A stretch of 64,000 nt of DNA from Candidatus Peregrinibacteria bacterium (GTDB lineage Bacteria > Patescibacteriota > Gracilibacteria > Peribacterales > Peribacteraceae): contig JACPMB010000009.1 in assembly GCA_016186175.1 (NCBI GenBank), forward strand, positions 1 to 64,000, read 5' to 3'. Positions 26,251 through 36,037 of the stretch are shown piece after piece. A program made the translations under genes and the position numbers. Within the stretch, counting starts at the first letter, position 1. Every line of letters begins with the position of its first letter. The notes below the pieces were generated by a model that saw nothing but the letters and a program-made list of their open reading frames with translations, was not told the DNA's origin and did no database searches.

Positions 26251-26385
26251 GTGGCAGACCGTATTGTATCGTAAGCTGCGCCGGTGTCGAGAACCTCGGC
26301 AGGCTGATTCGACGGTTTGGCAATTCGCATCCGAATCATCGAATTGATGGGTTATCGGACGATCCGATCCTCTACAATCGGCGCT

Positions 26386-27840
26386 ATGCCATCGCAGAAA
26401 ATTGCGGCCTCGACTTTGTGGCAATTCGCCAGCCAGATCACAATGGCCGCGCTCTCGATAGTGACCGTAAAGCTGGTCGCGATCGGGTTGAGCATCGAGC
26501 TTGCCGGCAATTACAACACCGTCTACGGCTATTTGCAGATTTTCGGCATCCTCGCGGATTTCGGATTGTACGCGGTGTCCGTGCGCGAGGTCGCGCGGGC
26601 CGGGGACAGGCGGGCGGTGCTCGGTAATTTGATGACGTTGCGTGCGATGATTCTCGCGATCTCATTGGGGTCGGCGCTGATGATCGCATGGATGATCCCC
26701 GCCTGGCGAGGAACGCCGCTGCCCGCCGGGATCACGGTCGCGGCGTTCGTTCCCGCGTTCACTCTGCTCGCCGGAATATTGCGCACGATTTTTCAGGTTG
26801 AGTACCGCCTGCACTTCGTTTTTGTCGCCGAGGTGACGCAAAGGGTCGTCACGGTTTCGCTCACGGCGCTCGCCGTGTGGATGGGGATTCGTGACTCCGC
26901 TGACGTCCGCTCTCTCTATCTCCTGCTTGGATTCGGCGGCGCCGGCGCACTCGTTCTTTTGCTGCTTTCAATCGCGTTCAGCAGGAAAATCCTGAAAGTG
27001 CGTCCGAGATGGGACCCAGCGACCATACGGCGGCTTTTGCGGCTGTCCGCTCCATACGGCGCCGCGTTCCTCTGCACGGCGCTCTACCGGCAATTTGATG
27101 TGACCCTGATCGGGCTTCTTCGTCCCATGGATTACGAAATGCAAAACGCATATTACGGCTTCACACAGCGGATTATGGACATGGCCTACCTGCTACCGAC
27201 GTTTCTGCTGAATTCGACATTGCCTATCTTGAGCGAGAAGGATGCGCGGAGCGACGACACGCGCGAATTGCTGGGGAAAATACTTTTGGCGATCCTTCTT
27301 GTCGGATCCGTTTCTTTTTTGTTTGCCATGTTCTGGCCGCGGCCGCTGATGCAGATGCTGACGACGGACCAATATCTGTCCACATCTTTGTCGCCGGGCG
27401 CGGACACCGCCCTGCGCCTCCTGTCGGTTTCGATGTTCATGAACGGATTTTTGACGTTCAGTTTCTATGTCCTGCTTGCCAAAAACCTGTGGCGGCCGCT
27501 GGTGTCCGTTCTTGCTTTCGGCGTCGTCTTTTCTCTCGCCGGCAATGTTCTATTGATCCCGCGCTTTGGATTCGTCGGCGCATCCGTCACCTCGATAATC
27601 GTGCACACGGCGCTCGCTGTTCTTTTGCTCCCTCCGGCGCTTCGCGCCATGCCCGCGCGGTTTACGAAATCTTTTGCGGCTCGATGGATCGTTTTTTCCG
27701 TGTTGCTGCTTGTATTCGTGCTCGCCGCGAGAACTGTTCTCGCAACTCCGGTTATCACCGCCGGCATGTTAATCGTGTCCTCGGCCTGGATCGTGGCTTG
27801 CGCGTGGGCGACCGGGATTTACAAAATCCTGAGAATTTGA
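26386..27840 (+). CDS. Polysaccharide flippase, Wzx/MOP superfamily
   Basis: The 484-residue protein is almost entirely membrane helices (12-14 segments) and follows the Wzx/MurJ pattern, including a basic early loop and the conserved helix-7 region (SAPYGAAFLCTALYRQFDVTLIG). It probably flips lipid-linked oligosaccharide across the membrane. The ATG at 26386 follows TACAAT by exactly 7 nt, a clear leaderless arrangement; the frame is open from 26317. It is followed closely by the FnIII protein gene. The sugar transferase at 4.3-5.7 kb is a plausible upstream enzyme. Confidence 0.88.
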   Translation: MPSQKIAASTLWQFASQITMAALSIVTVKLVAIGLSIELAGNYNTVYGYLQIFGILADFGLYAVSVREVARAGDRRAVLGNLMTLRAMILAISLGSALMIAWMIPAWRGTPLPAGITVAAFVPAFTLLAGILRTIFQVEYRLHFVFVAEVTQRVVTVSLTALAVWMGIRDSADVRSLYLLLGFGGAGALVLLLLSIAFSRKILKVRPRWDPATIRRLLRLSAPYGAAFLCTALYRQFDVTLIGLLRPMDYEMQNAYYGFTQRIMDMAYLLPTFLLNSTLPILSEKDARSDDTRELLGKILLAILLVGSVSFLFAMFWPRPLMQMLTTDQYLSTSLSPGADTALRLLSVSMFMNGFLTFSFYVLLAKNLWRPLVSVLAFGVVFSLAGNVLLIPRFGFVGASVTSIIVHTALAVLLLPPALRAMPARFTKSFAARWIVFSVLLLVFVLAARTVLATPVITAGMLIVSSAWIVACAWATGIYKILRI

Positions 27841-27857
27841 TAGAATTCCCTACGTTT

Positions 27858-28829
27858 ATGAACAGACATTTTTTTCGTGCCATTCTGATCCTGAGCATGC
27901 TGGTTGCTCCCGCTGGAGCTCTGGCCGGAGCCCCGTCCAACGTCACCGGGCTTTCCGCGCGTTTTGAAGACGGGCAAGTGACGGTCAGATGGGACGGGGC
28001 TGAGAATGCCAAAACCTACCGTGTTTACTACGGACAGAAATCCATTCTGGACAACGACGGCGAATACGACGATTTTGCGGCTGTGGATGGCGATAGCACG
28101 GAGCTGGTGATTTCCGATCTGCCGCCATACCCGCAGATTTTTCTCGCGGTGCTGGCTGTGAACGCCGACGACGAGGAAAGCCGGTCGTTTGTAGAGGAAC
28201 TGCAGCTGGATATGACGGGAGGCGAGGCGGACGGACAGAAAACAGAGCGCGAGGCGCCGGCGCCGTCGCGGAAAGAGCGCGAGGCGAACACTGTGGGCCT
28301 GTTGAGCGCAGTCGCGCAATCGCCGGAGACCGTGCAACTGACGTTCTCCATGAACGTGCAAGTTCAGGAAGACAGGGCGGCGGAGGCCTTCACGGCTCTT
28401 GATAACGCCGGAAACCCACTGCGCCTGTCGCGCATCGTGATAGAGGGAAATATCGTCACACTCGTCACGGAAACACAGTCTCCGGGACGTAAATACGCCG
28501 TTCGTGCGAACGATCCTGTAACCGGCGAGGCCGCAGACGGCCGGCAGTCCCCGGTTGACCAGACAAGGAATATAACCGGCTTCACGGGGTACGAAAACAA
28601 CGATGAGGAAGTTCCCCCCGCAAAAACAGACACGGCGCCGGACGCCACCAGCGGAATCGCGGACGAGGGGGGCCCCGCTGCCGTTGCGTCGGTCGTTCCG
28701 CCGCCGCGCGGAACAAGCGCTTCACGCTCCGGTCTTTATAATTCCGGAGTGCCGGTGCTCGGAGTCATACTTGCAAGCGGAGCAATCGCCGGATGGAGGA
28801 GAGTGCGAAGGCGAATTGCGTCCAAATAA
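27858..28829 (+). CDS. Exported fibronectin type III domain protein with C-terminal membrane anchor
   Basis: A signal peptide (about 1-25, ending ALAGAP) is followed by an FnIII domain (about 26-105, with VTGLSARFEDGQVTVRW and YRVYYG), a charged linker and a second beta-sandwich-like domain (about 150-235). A Pro/Thr-rich stretch and a C-terminal hydrophobic segment (VPVLGVILASGAIAGW) with basic tail end the protein. It is likely displayed on the surface; the binding partner is unknown. The ATG at 27858 is preceded by an extended -10, TGATAGAAT, ending 11 nt upstream. This places its promoter across the flippase stop codon. Confidence 0.8.
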   Translation: MNRHFFRAILILSMLVAPAGALAGAPSNVTGLSARFEDGQVTVRWDGAENAKTYRVYYGQKSILDNDGEYDDFAAVDGDSTELVISDLPPYPQIFLAVLAVNADDEESRSFVEELQLDMTGGEADGQKTEREAPAPSRKEREANTVGLLSAVAQSPETVQLTFSMNVQVQEDRAAEAFTALDNAGNPLRLSRIVIEGNIVTLVTETQSPGRKYAVRANDPVTGEAADGRQSPVDQTRNITGFTGYENNDEEVPPAKTDTAPDATSGIADEGGPAAVASVVPPPRGTSASRSGLYNSGVPVLGVILASGAIAGWRRVRRRIASK

Positions 28830-28984
28830 CTACGACACTCTTTTGATGCGTACCGGAACCGCGAATGTTCCACGGCCACATGGAACCGATTTTCGCTTTT
28901 GGCGCAGCCGAAATTCCCTCTTTCGCAAAAAGAAATTATTGGGAGAATCCCGACGGACCACGGCGCCGGAATATTCTTAAAATC

Positions 28985-29818
28985 ATGAGAATAAATTATC
29001 TTGCGCTTTGCATAATCGCGCTTTCCGCCGGAGCCTTTCTTGCCTCGCGCGAACTTGCGTTGATGCCGGACGAACGCCTGCATGTGTATTTTTTCGACGT
29101 CGGACAGGGGGACGGAGCATTGATCGTGACGCCGTCCGGAAAGCAAATCGTCATTGACGGGGGGCCGGCCGGGGGCGCGATGCTGCGGGAACTCGCGGAG
29201 CGCATGCCGTTTTTCGACCGGACAATTGACATGCTGATTCTAAGCCACCCGCAACTTGATCATATTTTCGCTTTTCCCGAAATCCTGCGCCGCTATCGCG
29301 TCGGACGAATACTCATGACTGGAATCCGGAATGATTTGCCGCGTTATGATGAATTTTTGCGTCTTATAAAAGAACAGCGCATTCCTATTTGGATCGCCGA
29401 TCCGAAAAAAGACATTGACCTCGGCGACGGCATAGCGATTGATGTCGTATGGCCGGAGCCGGCTCTTTTCGGGAAAAAGATGAAGGATGTCAACAATTCC
29501 TCGATCATGCTGCGCGTGATCAATGGGACCGGCGCAGCTGTTCTCTTTTCCGGTGACGCTGAAGAAAAAGAGGAGCTGGCCGCGCTGGCCTCCGGCGCCG
29601 ATCTCAGCGCGGCCGTCCTAAAAGCCGGGCATCATGGGAGCAAAACATCCTCCGGGACCGGATTCCTCATTGCCGCGCATCCGTCGCTCGCTGTAATCTC
29701 CGCCGGCAAAAACAACCAATTCGGCCACCCGCACGCGGCAGTGCTTAATAGGATGAAGGCATTGGGGATTCCAATACGCGTTACAGGATCGGAGGGAACG
29801 ATCGAAGTGGCGCGCTGA
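28985..29818 (+). CDS. ComEC-like metallo-beta-lactamase hydrolase, membrane-anchored
   Basis: After one N-terminal membrane segment (about 1-20), residues 30-277 form the metallo-hydrolase domain found at the C-terminus of ComEC: FFDVGQGDGALI, IDGGPAGG, SHPQLDHI (metal HxxxDH site), FSGDAE, KAGHHGSKTS and GHPHAAVL. The channel domain of ComEC is absent, so it is a stand-alone exported nuclease or hydrolase, possibly for DNA processing during uptake. The ATG at 28985 follows TATTCT by 7 nt, indicating a leaderless mRNA; the frame is open from 28865. Confidence 0.88.
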   Translation: MRINYLALCIIALSAGAFLASRELALMPDERLHVYFFDVGQGDGALIVTPSGKQIVIDGGPAGGAMLRELAERMPFFDRTIDMLILSHPQLDHIFAFPEILRRYRVGRILMTGIRNDLPRYDEFLRLIKEQRIPIWIADPKKDIDLGDGIAIDVVWPEPALFGKKMKDVNNSSIMLRVINGTGAAVLFSGDAEEKEELAALASGADLSAAVLKAGHHGSKTSSGTGFLIAAHPSLAVISAGKNNQFGHPHAAVLNRMKALGIPIRVTGSEGTIEVAR

Positions 29819-29885
29819 GCGCCGGAAGCACTCGGCACATTTCGCGTCTGGCCTAAGGAAAGCCGCAAGCCTACAATGCCTGCTC

Positions 29886-31187
29886 GTGAAAACCATTCTT
29901 CTTCTCGCCGGCCGCTCGCGCCGTTTCTGGCCCCTTGCTGAAAAATCCCTTTTCCCCATCTGCGGCAGCACGCTCGCGGAACACCAAGTGGATACTCTGC
30001 GCAAGGGGGGCTGTGCGGACATCACTCTTGTCGCCGGCGCGCACAACAAGAAGGAATTAAAAAAATTATTCCCGGACCTTCCTGTCATGGAACAGAAAAA
30101 TCTGGACATGGGGATGCAGGGAGCATGCATGAGCGCCCTTCCGAAAATAAAGAACGGGCCGGTCATGATCGTATCGGGAAACGACGTGATTGAGCCTGAC
30201 GCCTTCCACATGCTTCGAAAGGAGGCATCTGGATCGAAAATCGGCGGCGCGATACTCGCGCGTCGCGTGAAGGACTACTTCCCCGGCGGATACCTTGCAG
30301 TAAAAAACGGCAGAATCGCGACGATCGTCGAAAAGCCCGGCCCGAAAAATCCATTCACGCGACGCGCGAATCCGCTTGTGAACATCGTGGCTCATATCCA
30401 CAATGATCCGGCTGCCCTGCTCTCGGCGCTGGAGAAAGTGAAAAATCATCGCGACGACGGGTATGAGATGGCCCTCCAGACGCTTTTTCGGGAACGCAAA
30501 TACCGCGCAGTTCCGTACGACGGCTTTTGGCAGCCGGTTAAGTTTCCGTGGCAGCTTGTGCCGTTGCTTGGGCATTTCCTATCCGGAATTGGCAAATCCG
30601 TTATCCATCGCACTGCAAAAATTCATCCGTCGGCGGTGATCGAGGGCAACGTAATGATCGGCGCAGGGACGCGCGTGCTGCCGCATGCGACAATCATCGG
30701 CCCGTGTTTAGTCGGCGAACGATGCACCATCGGGAACAACGCGCTCGTGCGCTCTTCCAGCATCGGCGACGATTGTGTTATAGGTTATAACACCGAGATC
30801 AAAGGGACTGCGCTCGCAGGGTCTGTTTGGACGCATATGACGTACCTCGGAGATTCGATTATCGGGAAAAATGTTTCTTTCGGTGGCGGATGCATCACAG
30901 GGAACCTGCGTCTGGACGAGCAGGAAATCGCATCGAGCTCAGAGCGCACTGGCCTGATGAAATTTGGCATTATTGTAGGGAATGATTGCCGGTTCGGCAT
31001 ACAGGTGGGGACAAATCCCGGGGTTAAGGTGGGTTGCGGGAGTTTTATCGCAACCGGCGCGATGCTTGGCGAGGATATTCCTGACGGAAGTTTTGTTGAT
31101 GTTAAGGAAGGGACGCTTCGAATACGGTCTAATTCTGCCGACGTGCCGTCAACGGAGACGAGGTGCAGGAGTTGGCAGAATTTGTAA
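29886..31187 (+). CDS. Sugar-phosphate nucleotidyltransferase with hexapeptide-repeat domain (GlmU/GlgC-like)
   Basis: Residues 1-230 form a nucleotidyltransferase domain (LLLAGRSRRFWPLAEKSLFP, a variant of the GGxGxRxxPLT loop with the activating Lys, then IVSGNDVIEPD for the metal Asp). Residues about 235-410 form a left-handed beta-helix of hexapeptide repeats (VIEGNVMIGAGTRV, CTIGNNALVRSSSIG). The layout matches bifunctional GlmU or GlmU-like archaeal/CPR enzymes, but the acetyltransferase His is not certain, so the substrate is open. The start is GTG at 29886, 8 nt after TACAAT. It lies just upstream of the putative origin. Confidence 0.85.
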   Translation: MKTILLLAGRSRRFWPLAEKSLFPICGSTLAEHQVDTLRKGGCADITLVAGAHNKKELKKLFPDLPVMEQKNLDMGMQGACMSALPKIKNGPVMIVSGNDVIEPDAFHMLRKEASGSKIGGAILARRVKDYFPGGYLAVKNGRIATIVEKPGPKNPFTRRANPLVNIVAHIHNDPAALLSALEKVKNHRDDGYEMALQTLFRERKYRAVPYDGFWQPVKFPWQLVPLLGHFLSGIGKSVIHRTAKIHPSAVIEGNVMIGAGTRVLPHATIIGPCLVGERCTIGNNALVRSSSIGDDCVIGYNTEIKGTALAGSVWTHMTYLGDSIIGKNVSFGGGCITGNLRLDEQEIASSSERTGLMKFGIIVGNDCRFGIQVGTNPGVKVGCGSFIATGAMLGEDIPDGSFVDVKEGTLRIRSNSADVPSTETRCRSWQNL

Positions 31188-31204
31188 TCCAAACGCGCAT
31201 CGTC

Positions 31205-31440
31205 TGTGGATAATGCCATTTTGCTATTGCCTGCGGTTTGCCTGAGTAATCCACACCCAATAATGATTTTTGGCTGACATATGTGTAAATTTGTAATTTT
31301 GTTGGATTGGCTGGTCCCCTATATTCTTATCCACAAGTTTTCCACATCATCCGCACACAATAAATTGTGTTCGTTCTGCTCTCTTTATAAGCTAATCAAT
31401 ACTTAAGTGGTTTATATTTGTGAATCCCCGCGCTCTTCAT
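31205..31440. other. Candidate replication origin (DnaA-box cluster upstream of dnaN)
   Basis: No gene lies between 31188 and 31516. The stretch holds DnaA-box matches: TGTGGATAA at 31205-31213 (minus), TAATCCACA at 31247-31255, TTATCCACA at 31327-31335 (perfect) and TTTTCCACA at 31338-31346. Then come a 16-nt palindrome (31355-31370) and an A/T-rich run (31381-31420), which would suit an unwinding element. dnaN follows directly; dnaA is not in the window. Confidence 0.6.
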
Positions 31441-31516
31441 CTAAAAAGTGGATACTAAGAAAGGGTGTATGATGATGATGAATTTAGTATTAAGATTAGA
31501 TACTCCTAATGTAAAA

Positions 31517-32698
31517 ATGAAGTTTTCGTGTTCAACATCAAGCCTCCTGCAATCATTGCAGCTTGCCAGCCGCGCGATAGGAGGTCAGCAGGCTCTTCCG
31601 ATTTTAGGCAATATATTAATAGAAGCCCATGGAAGAAGGTGTACTGTAAGCGCCACTGATCTTGAATTAAGCATTATAACGAGTTTCGATTCTAAAATTG
31701 AAAACGAAGGATCAGTGACGGTCCCGGCAAAAGCGATTTTAAACTTCGCGCAATACAACAACGATCCTGAGGTGTTATTGGAAACAAGCGAGGGAACGAT
31801 ACTTAAATGCACATCACAACACGCAAAAACATCAATCGCAGGCGAAGCTGCGAGCGAATATCCGACAATATCATCTGTGGAAAAACAAACATCTTTCTCT
31901 CTGCCGGTTCCACCACTCCTACGCGCGCTTCATTTGGTCACGTTTTCGTCCGCGCGCGCCGGTTTGCGGCCGGTGTTGTCGGGCGCGTATGTGAGGAGTG
32001 AAAAAAATCTAGTGGTGTTTGTTGCGACGGACAGCTACAGACTCTCCGAATATAAAATACCAGTTTCCATAGGCGGAGCGGAGATATCCTGCATTGTCCC
32101 AACAAAGATTCTTGAGGAATTGAAAGTTATGCTGTCCGGGAAAAAGCAGGATAAAGAGAAAAAGGGAACACGCTCCGGGCCGGATAAGGAGGATAAAACC
32201 CGGAAGACAGAAGGCCCGGACGAGGAGGTCCAGGTGATTCTTAGCAGGCAGCAAATAGAGATTCATCACGGCTCAACTCGCCTACTCTCGCGTCTGATAG
32301 ACGGGAAATTCCCGGATTACGAACAAATTCTTCCAAAAGAAACCACTACAACCGTCAGATTTTCGTCTGGAGAACTGACTATGGCCGCAAAACGCATGCA
32401 TTACTTTGCAAAAGAGGTGAATAACAATCTCGCGTTTTATTGTGCCAAAGGGCAAGTGCGGATAGTCACGCCGCAGACGCCGGCGGGGCGCGATGAGGCG
32501 TTCATAGCAGCAGAGATGCAGGGCAAGGACAATAAGATTGCGCTGAGCAGCGGCTATCTGCTGGATTTTCTGGGTCATATTGACGAAGATGAAGTTGACA
32601 TGCAGATTACCGACAGCTCCCGCCCCGCCCTTTTCACCCTGCCGAAAGAGAAAAATTATCTGCACTTGATCATGCCGCTTAGAATGCTTGAGGAGTAA
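31517..32698 (+). CDS. dnaN: DNA polymerase III beta subunit (sliding clamp)
   Basis: The ring-shaped clamp tethers polymerase to DNA. The N-terminus MKFSCSTSSLLQSLQLASRA followed by ALPILGNILIEA is the standard start, and the C-terminus ends in a typical MPLRMLEE. The product (393 residues) has three repeated clamp domains. A charged insertion of about 35 residues (about 197-230, KKQDKEKKGTRSG...) interrupts the second domain, most likely in a surface loop. The frame extends upstream to a run of four ATG codons at 31469-31480 preceded by AGAAAGG; homology favours 31517. The mfd gene begins 22 nt after its stop. Confidence 0.93.
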   Translation: MKFSCSTSSLLQSLQLASRAIGGQQALPILGNILIEAHGRRCTVSATDLELSIITSFDSKIENEGSVTVPAKAILNFAQYNNDPEVLLETSEGTILKCTSQHAKTSIAGEAASEYPTISSVEKQTSFSLPVPPLLRALHLVTFSSARAGLRPVLSGAYVRSEKNLVVFVATDSYRLSEYKIPVSIGGAEISCIVPTKILEELKVMLSGKKQDKEKKGTRSGPDKEDKTRKTEGPDEEVQVILSRQQIEIHHGSTRLLSRLIDGKFPDYEQILPKETTTTVRFSSGELTMAAKRMHYFAKEVNNNLAFYCAKGQVRIVTPQTPAGRDEAFIAAEMQGKDNKIALSSGYLLDFLGHIDEDEVDMQITDSSRPALFTLPKEKNYLHLIMPLRMLEE

Positions 32699-32720
32699 TT
32701 TGCATCTCAAAGGAAAATTC

Positions 32721-35700
32721 ATGCTTCCCTCCCTCCTTCTTGGGAAGGATACCCACCGGGATCTTGCAGACCTTCTGAAAAAAGAAGGAGATTTGACGAT
32801 ATCCGGCGCGTCCAACGAAACGGCGAAAATACTGCTCGTGAGTCATCTTCTCGGTTTTCATCCGCAAAAAACCCTGTTCGTGACTGGCTCTGAAGAATCG
32901 GCGGAAAGCCTGCAGCACTGGCTGCGGTTTTTCGGGCAGCGCGCGCATATCCTCCATCCCATTGAGGATGCCGCCGGCGCGGTACGGCCGGAACGCCTTC
33001 AGGCGTTTCTTATTGCGATGCGGCCCGGGAACGCTGAAGTGTTTATATTATCGCGCGAGGCGTGGGAAATGGAATTTCCTTCCATTGACGAACTTGAAGA
33101 AGGAAAAATCACATTATCAGTCGGAAAAGATGTTAACTTCACGGAATTATTCGAGTCGCTTATAGAGCGCGGTTATGGCCACGGCAGCGATCTCTATCTG
33201 CATCCAGGGGAATACCGCCGAATCGGCGACGTTCTCGATCTGTTCCCCATACAGTCGGAACATCCGTACAGGATCAGGTTCGATTTTGAGAAAGTGCAGA
33301 AGATCATGTCGGTTGACAGAGACGATCTTTCAAAAACATCGGACGCGGGAAGCAACATGGCGGCGTATCCGGCGTTATTCCAAAAAAAGATGGCCATTCG
33401 CAGCCAGTTCCCTACGGATGCGCTCCTGATTTTGGACGATCAGGAAGACATTGTCACCCCCAGAATGATTCCAACTCTCTCGTTTACCGCGTTCCCGGAG
33501 CACGCTGAGCATCATGCACATCTTCGTTACCTGTCCGTCCTTAAGTTCTACACGCTCGCCGATTTTTTGAACGATATTCGCGACAAGCTGGCGCAGGAGT
33601 GGACTCTGCTGGTGGTTACCAAGCGCATGAAAGAGCTGGAGGAAATTCTGACGGAGGAACGCGTGCCGCATGACGACGGAGTTACCGGGCACAGAGGGGC
33701 AATCGCCCTAATTCCTGCGTCGGATGAGGATATCCTCCCCCACTCGCTCCAGAACCCGGACCTGCGCTGCGCCCTGCTCACAGACCGCGAGATTTTCTCT
33801 CTTCGCAAAGCTGGAAAACAGCGCAGCATGGCTAAACTAGCGCTCGACTTCGTCACATCGCTGCAGCAAGGAGACTACGTGGTGCACATGGAACACGGGA
33901 TCGGACATTTTGAGGGGATGACGCAGAAGGCGATTGACGACGTGTCGCGCGAATATCTGGAACTCACCTATGCAGAGGGCGATAAGCTGTTCGTGCCGGT
34001 GGATCAGGCGGACAAATTGAGCAAATTCGTGCACGAAGAAGGCGATGAACCGGTGCTAACCCGTCTTGGAACGACCGAATGGAAACGAGTTAACGAAAAA
34101 CTCCGGTCGGAAACGAGGGAAATCGCAAAGGAACTTTTGAATCTGTATGCGAAGCGCGCGAGAGCCAAAGGTCACACGTTCCCCGACGATGGCGGCCGCC
34201 AGCGAAAATTTGAAGAGCAATTCCCGTACACCGAAACGCCCGGACAGCTAAAGGCGATCGAGGACATCAAGCGCGACATGGAAAGCGAGCACCCAATGGA
34301 CCGTCTGGTGTGCGGAGACGTCGGATTTGGGAAAACGGAAGTCGCGATGCGGGCCGCGTTCAAGGCGGCCGAAGCGGGAAGGCAGGTCGCTGTAATCGCT
34401 CCGATCACGATTCTTGCCGACCAGCATTACCGCAATTTCATCGAAAGAATGAACCCGTTCAAGATCAGGATTGAAATGATGAGCCGGTTCAGGTCCGTAT
34501 CCGAGCAGCGGAAAACCCTCGAAGGACTGCGAAAGGGGGATGTGCAAATCGTAATTGGAACTCACCGGCTGCTCCAGGACGACATCCGGTTCCACAATCT
34601 CGGCCTGGTCATAATTGACGAAGAGCAGCGGTTTGGCGTCAAGCAGAAGGAGAAATTCAAGGAAATGCGCGCGTCGGTGGATATTCTCACGCTCACCGCG
34701 ACTCCGATCCCGCGGACTCTAAATCTCGGCCTCCACAAGCTTCGCGACATCACCACCATCACCACTCCCCCGCCCGGGCGCCTGCCGATCATCACCGAAG
34801 TCCGGAAATACTCCGACGAATTGACGCGCCAGGCGGTCCTCGCCGAGATCGGGAGAAAAGGGCAATGCTTCGTTCTGCACAACCGCGTGGAGACGATTGA
34901 CGCTTTTGCGCAGAAACTTCAAGCTCTGATTCCAGAGGCGACATTCGTAGTCGGCCACGGGCAATTGAAACCGGAAACTCTCGAAGAAAGGATCATCGCC
35001 TTCAAAGACGGCAAGTACGACGTACTCGTAAGCTCGACGATCATCGAGAACGGCATTGACCTCCCGCGGGCGAACACTTTGATCGTGAATGAGGCGGAGC
35101 GATTCGGGCTCAGCCAGCTGTACCAGCTGCGAGGGCGGGTGGGCCGGAGCAGGGTGCAGGCGTACGCGTATTTTCTGTATCACAGTCAAAAATTGAAAGA
35201 CGACGCTAAAAAGCGCTTGCGCGCGATTGTCGAGGCATGCGAGCTGGGCAGCGGCTTCCAGGTCGCCATGCGCGACCTGGAAATACGCGGCGCCGGCGAA
35301 ATTCTCGGAGCCAGCCAGTCCGGCACCATGCAGACGGTGGGCGTCAGCCATTATCTCCGGCTTCTGAAAAACGCGGTCGAGGAACTGCGCAACGGAGCGA
35401 AAGACAGAGAAGAAGAAGACGCGGCGGCTGAGATTCAACTGCCGGTCGAGGCGCTTATCCCATCCTTCTACATCACGGACAACGAGGAGAAAATCAGCGT
35501 CTATCAGAAACTCGCCGGAAGCGAGGACGAGGCGATTCTTAAAGAATTCGAAGCAGATCTGCGCGAGGAATTCGGAGAGCTTCCGGCGCAGGTGGTTTCG
35601 CTCTTCCAAATCCTGCGGCTTAAGATGGCATGCCGGCGCGCCGGAGTGATCCGCGTGAAGGCCGAAGACCCTTCGTCGGGCCCGGGGCATGGCCGGCATG

Positions 35701-35912
35701 ATTCGGAGATCGTTCTTGCTCTGAGCCCTCGGGTCACCGCCAAAGAGATCATGCAACTCCTGCATGTGAATCCTAAGTGGAAGATCAGCGGGGCGTCGCT
35801 GAGGATCCCGCAATCCGCATTGGGGCGAAAGGAGGATGGAAAAGATTGGTTGTACGAACTCACGGAGGAAGTGAAGTTGTTACAGAGGAGGAAAGCAGGG
35901 AAAAAGGCGTAA
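32721..35912 (+). CDS. mfd: Transcription-repair coupling factor Mfd
   Basis: Mfd removes RNA polymerase stalled at DNA lesions and recruits UvrA. The 1063 residues show the UvrB-homology region (about 1-350), the RNA polymerase interaction domain (about 370-440, GDYVVHMEHGIGHFEGM), and the RecG-like motor. Motor motifs are GDVGFGKTEVAMRAAF (Walker A near 530), DEEQRFGVKQKE (near 632), TATPIPRTLNLGL and ENGIDLPRANTLI/QLRGRVGRS. The C-terminal TRCF domain is present. The ATG at 32721 has AAAGGA upstream and suits an internal gene of the dnaN-mfd operon; a TTG at 32688 is possible. Confidence 0.95.
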   Translation: MLPSLLLGKDTHRDLADLLKKEGDLTISGASNETAKILLVSHLLGFHPQKTLFVTGSEESAESLQHWLRFFGQRAHILHPIEDAAGAVRPERLQAFLIAMRPGNAEVFILSREAWEMEFPSIDELEEGKITLSVGKDVNFTELFESLIERGYGHGSDLYLHPGEYRRIGDVLDLFPIQSEHPYRIRFDFEKVQKIMSVDRDDLSKTSDAGSNMAAYPALFQKKMAIRSQFPTDALLILDDQEDIVTPRMIPTLSFTAFPEHAEHHAHLRYLSVLKFYTLADFLNDIRDKLAQEWTLLVVTKRMKELEEILTEERVPHDDGVTGHRGAIALIPASDEDILPHSLQNPDLRCALLTDREIFSLRKAGKQRSMAKLALDFVTSLQQGDYVVHMEHGIGHFEGMTQKAIDDVSREYLELTYAEGDKLFVPVDQADKLSKFVHEEGDEPVLTRLGTTEWKRVNEKLRSETREIAKELLNLYAKRARAKGHTFPDDGGRQRKFEEQFPYTETPGQLKAIEDIKRDMESEHPMDRLVCGDVGFGKTEVAMRAAFKAAEAGRQVAVIAPITILADQHYRNFIERMNPFKIRIEMMSRFRSVSEQRKTLEGLRKGDVQIVIGTHRLLQDDIRFHNLGLVIIDEEQRFGVKQKEKFKEMRASVDILTLTATPIPRTLNLGLHKLRDITTITTPPPGRLPIITEVRKYSDELTRQAVLAEIGRKGQCFVLHNRVETIDAFAQKLQALIPEATFVVGHGQLKPETLEERIIAFKDGKYDVLVSSTIIENGIDLPRANTLIVNEAERFGLSQLYQLRGRVGRSRVQAYAYFLYHSQKLKDDAKKRLRAIVEACELGSGFQVAMRDLEIRGAGEILGASQSGTMQTVGVSHYLRLLKNAVEELRNGAKDREEEDAAAEIQLPVEALIPSFYITDNEEKISVYQKLAGSEDEAILKEFEADLREEFGELPAQVVSLFQILRLKMACRRAGVIRVKAEDPSSGPGHGRHDSEIVLALSPRVTAKEIMQLLHVNPKWKISGASLRIPQSALGRKEDGKDWLYELTEEVKLLQRRKAGKKA

Positions 35913-36000
35913 AACAGCTCCTCGCGCTTGCGAAAGGAAATCGAGAAAGCAGAGCCGAAACGCGAGGCTATCACGGAATGGCGCGTGTGGGACGCCGGTC

Positions 36001-36028
36001 TTGCAAGTGCGCAGCCGCCTGCTAGCAT
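36001..36028 (+). promoter_or_regulatory. Extended -10 promoter before the 320-aa gene
   Basis: TTGCAA, a 16-nt spacer and TGC-TAGCAT end 9 nt before the ATG at 36038, so the leader is about 3 nt. The 125 bases after mfd otherwise hold nothing recognisable. Confidence 0.6.
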
Positions 36029-36037
36029 CCCCCCCTT

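Noticed and set aside
27489-27857. Upstream extension of the FnIII gene into the flippase gene
   Set aside because: The flippase frame is the coding one there. The signal peptide at 27858 and its extended -10 fix the start.
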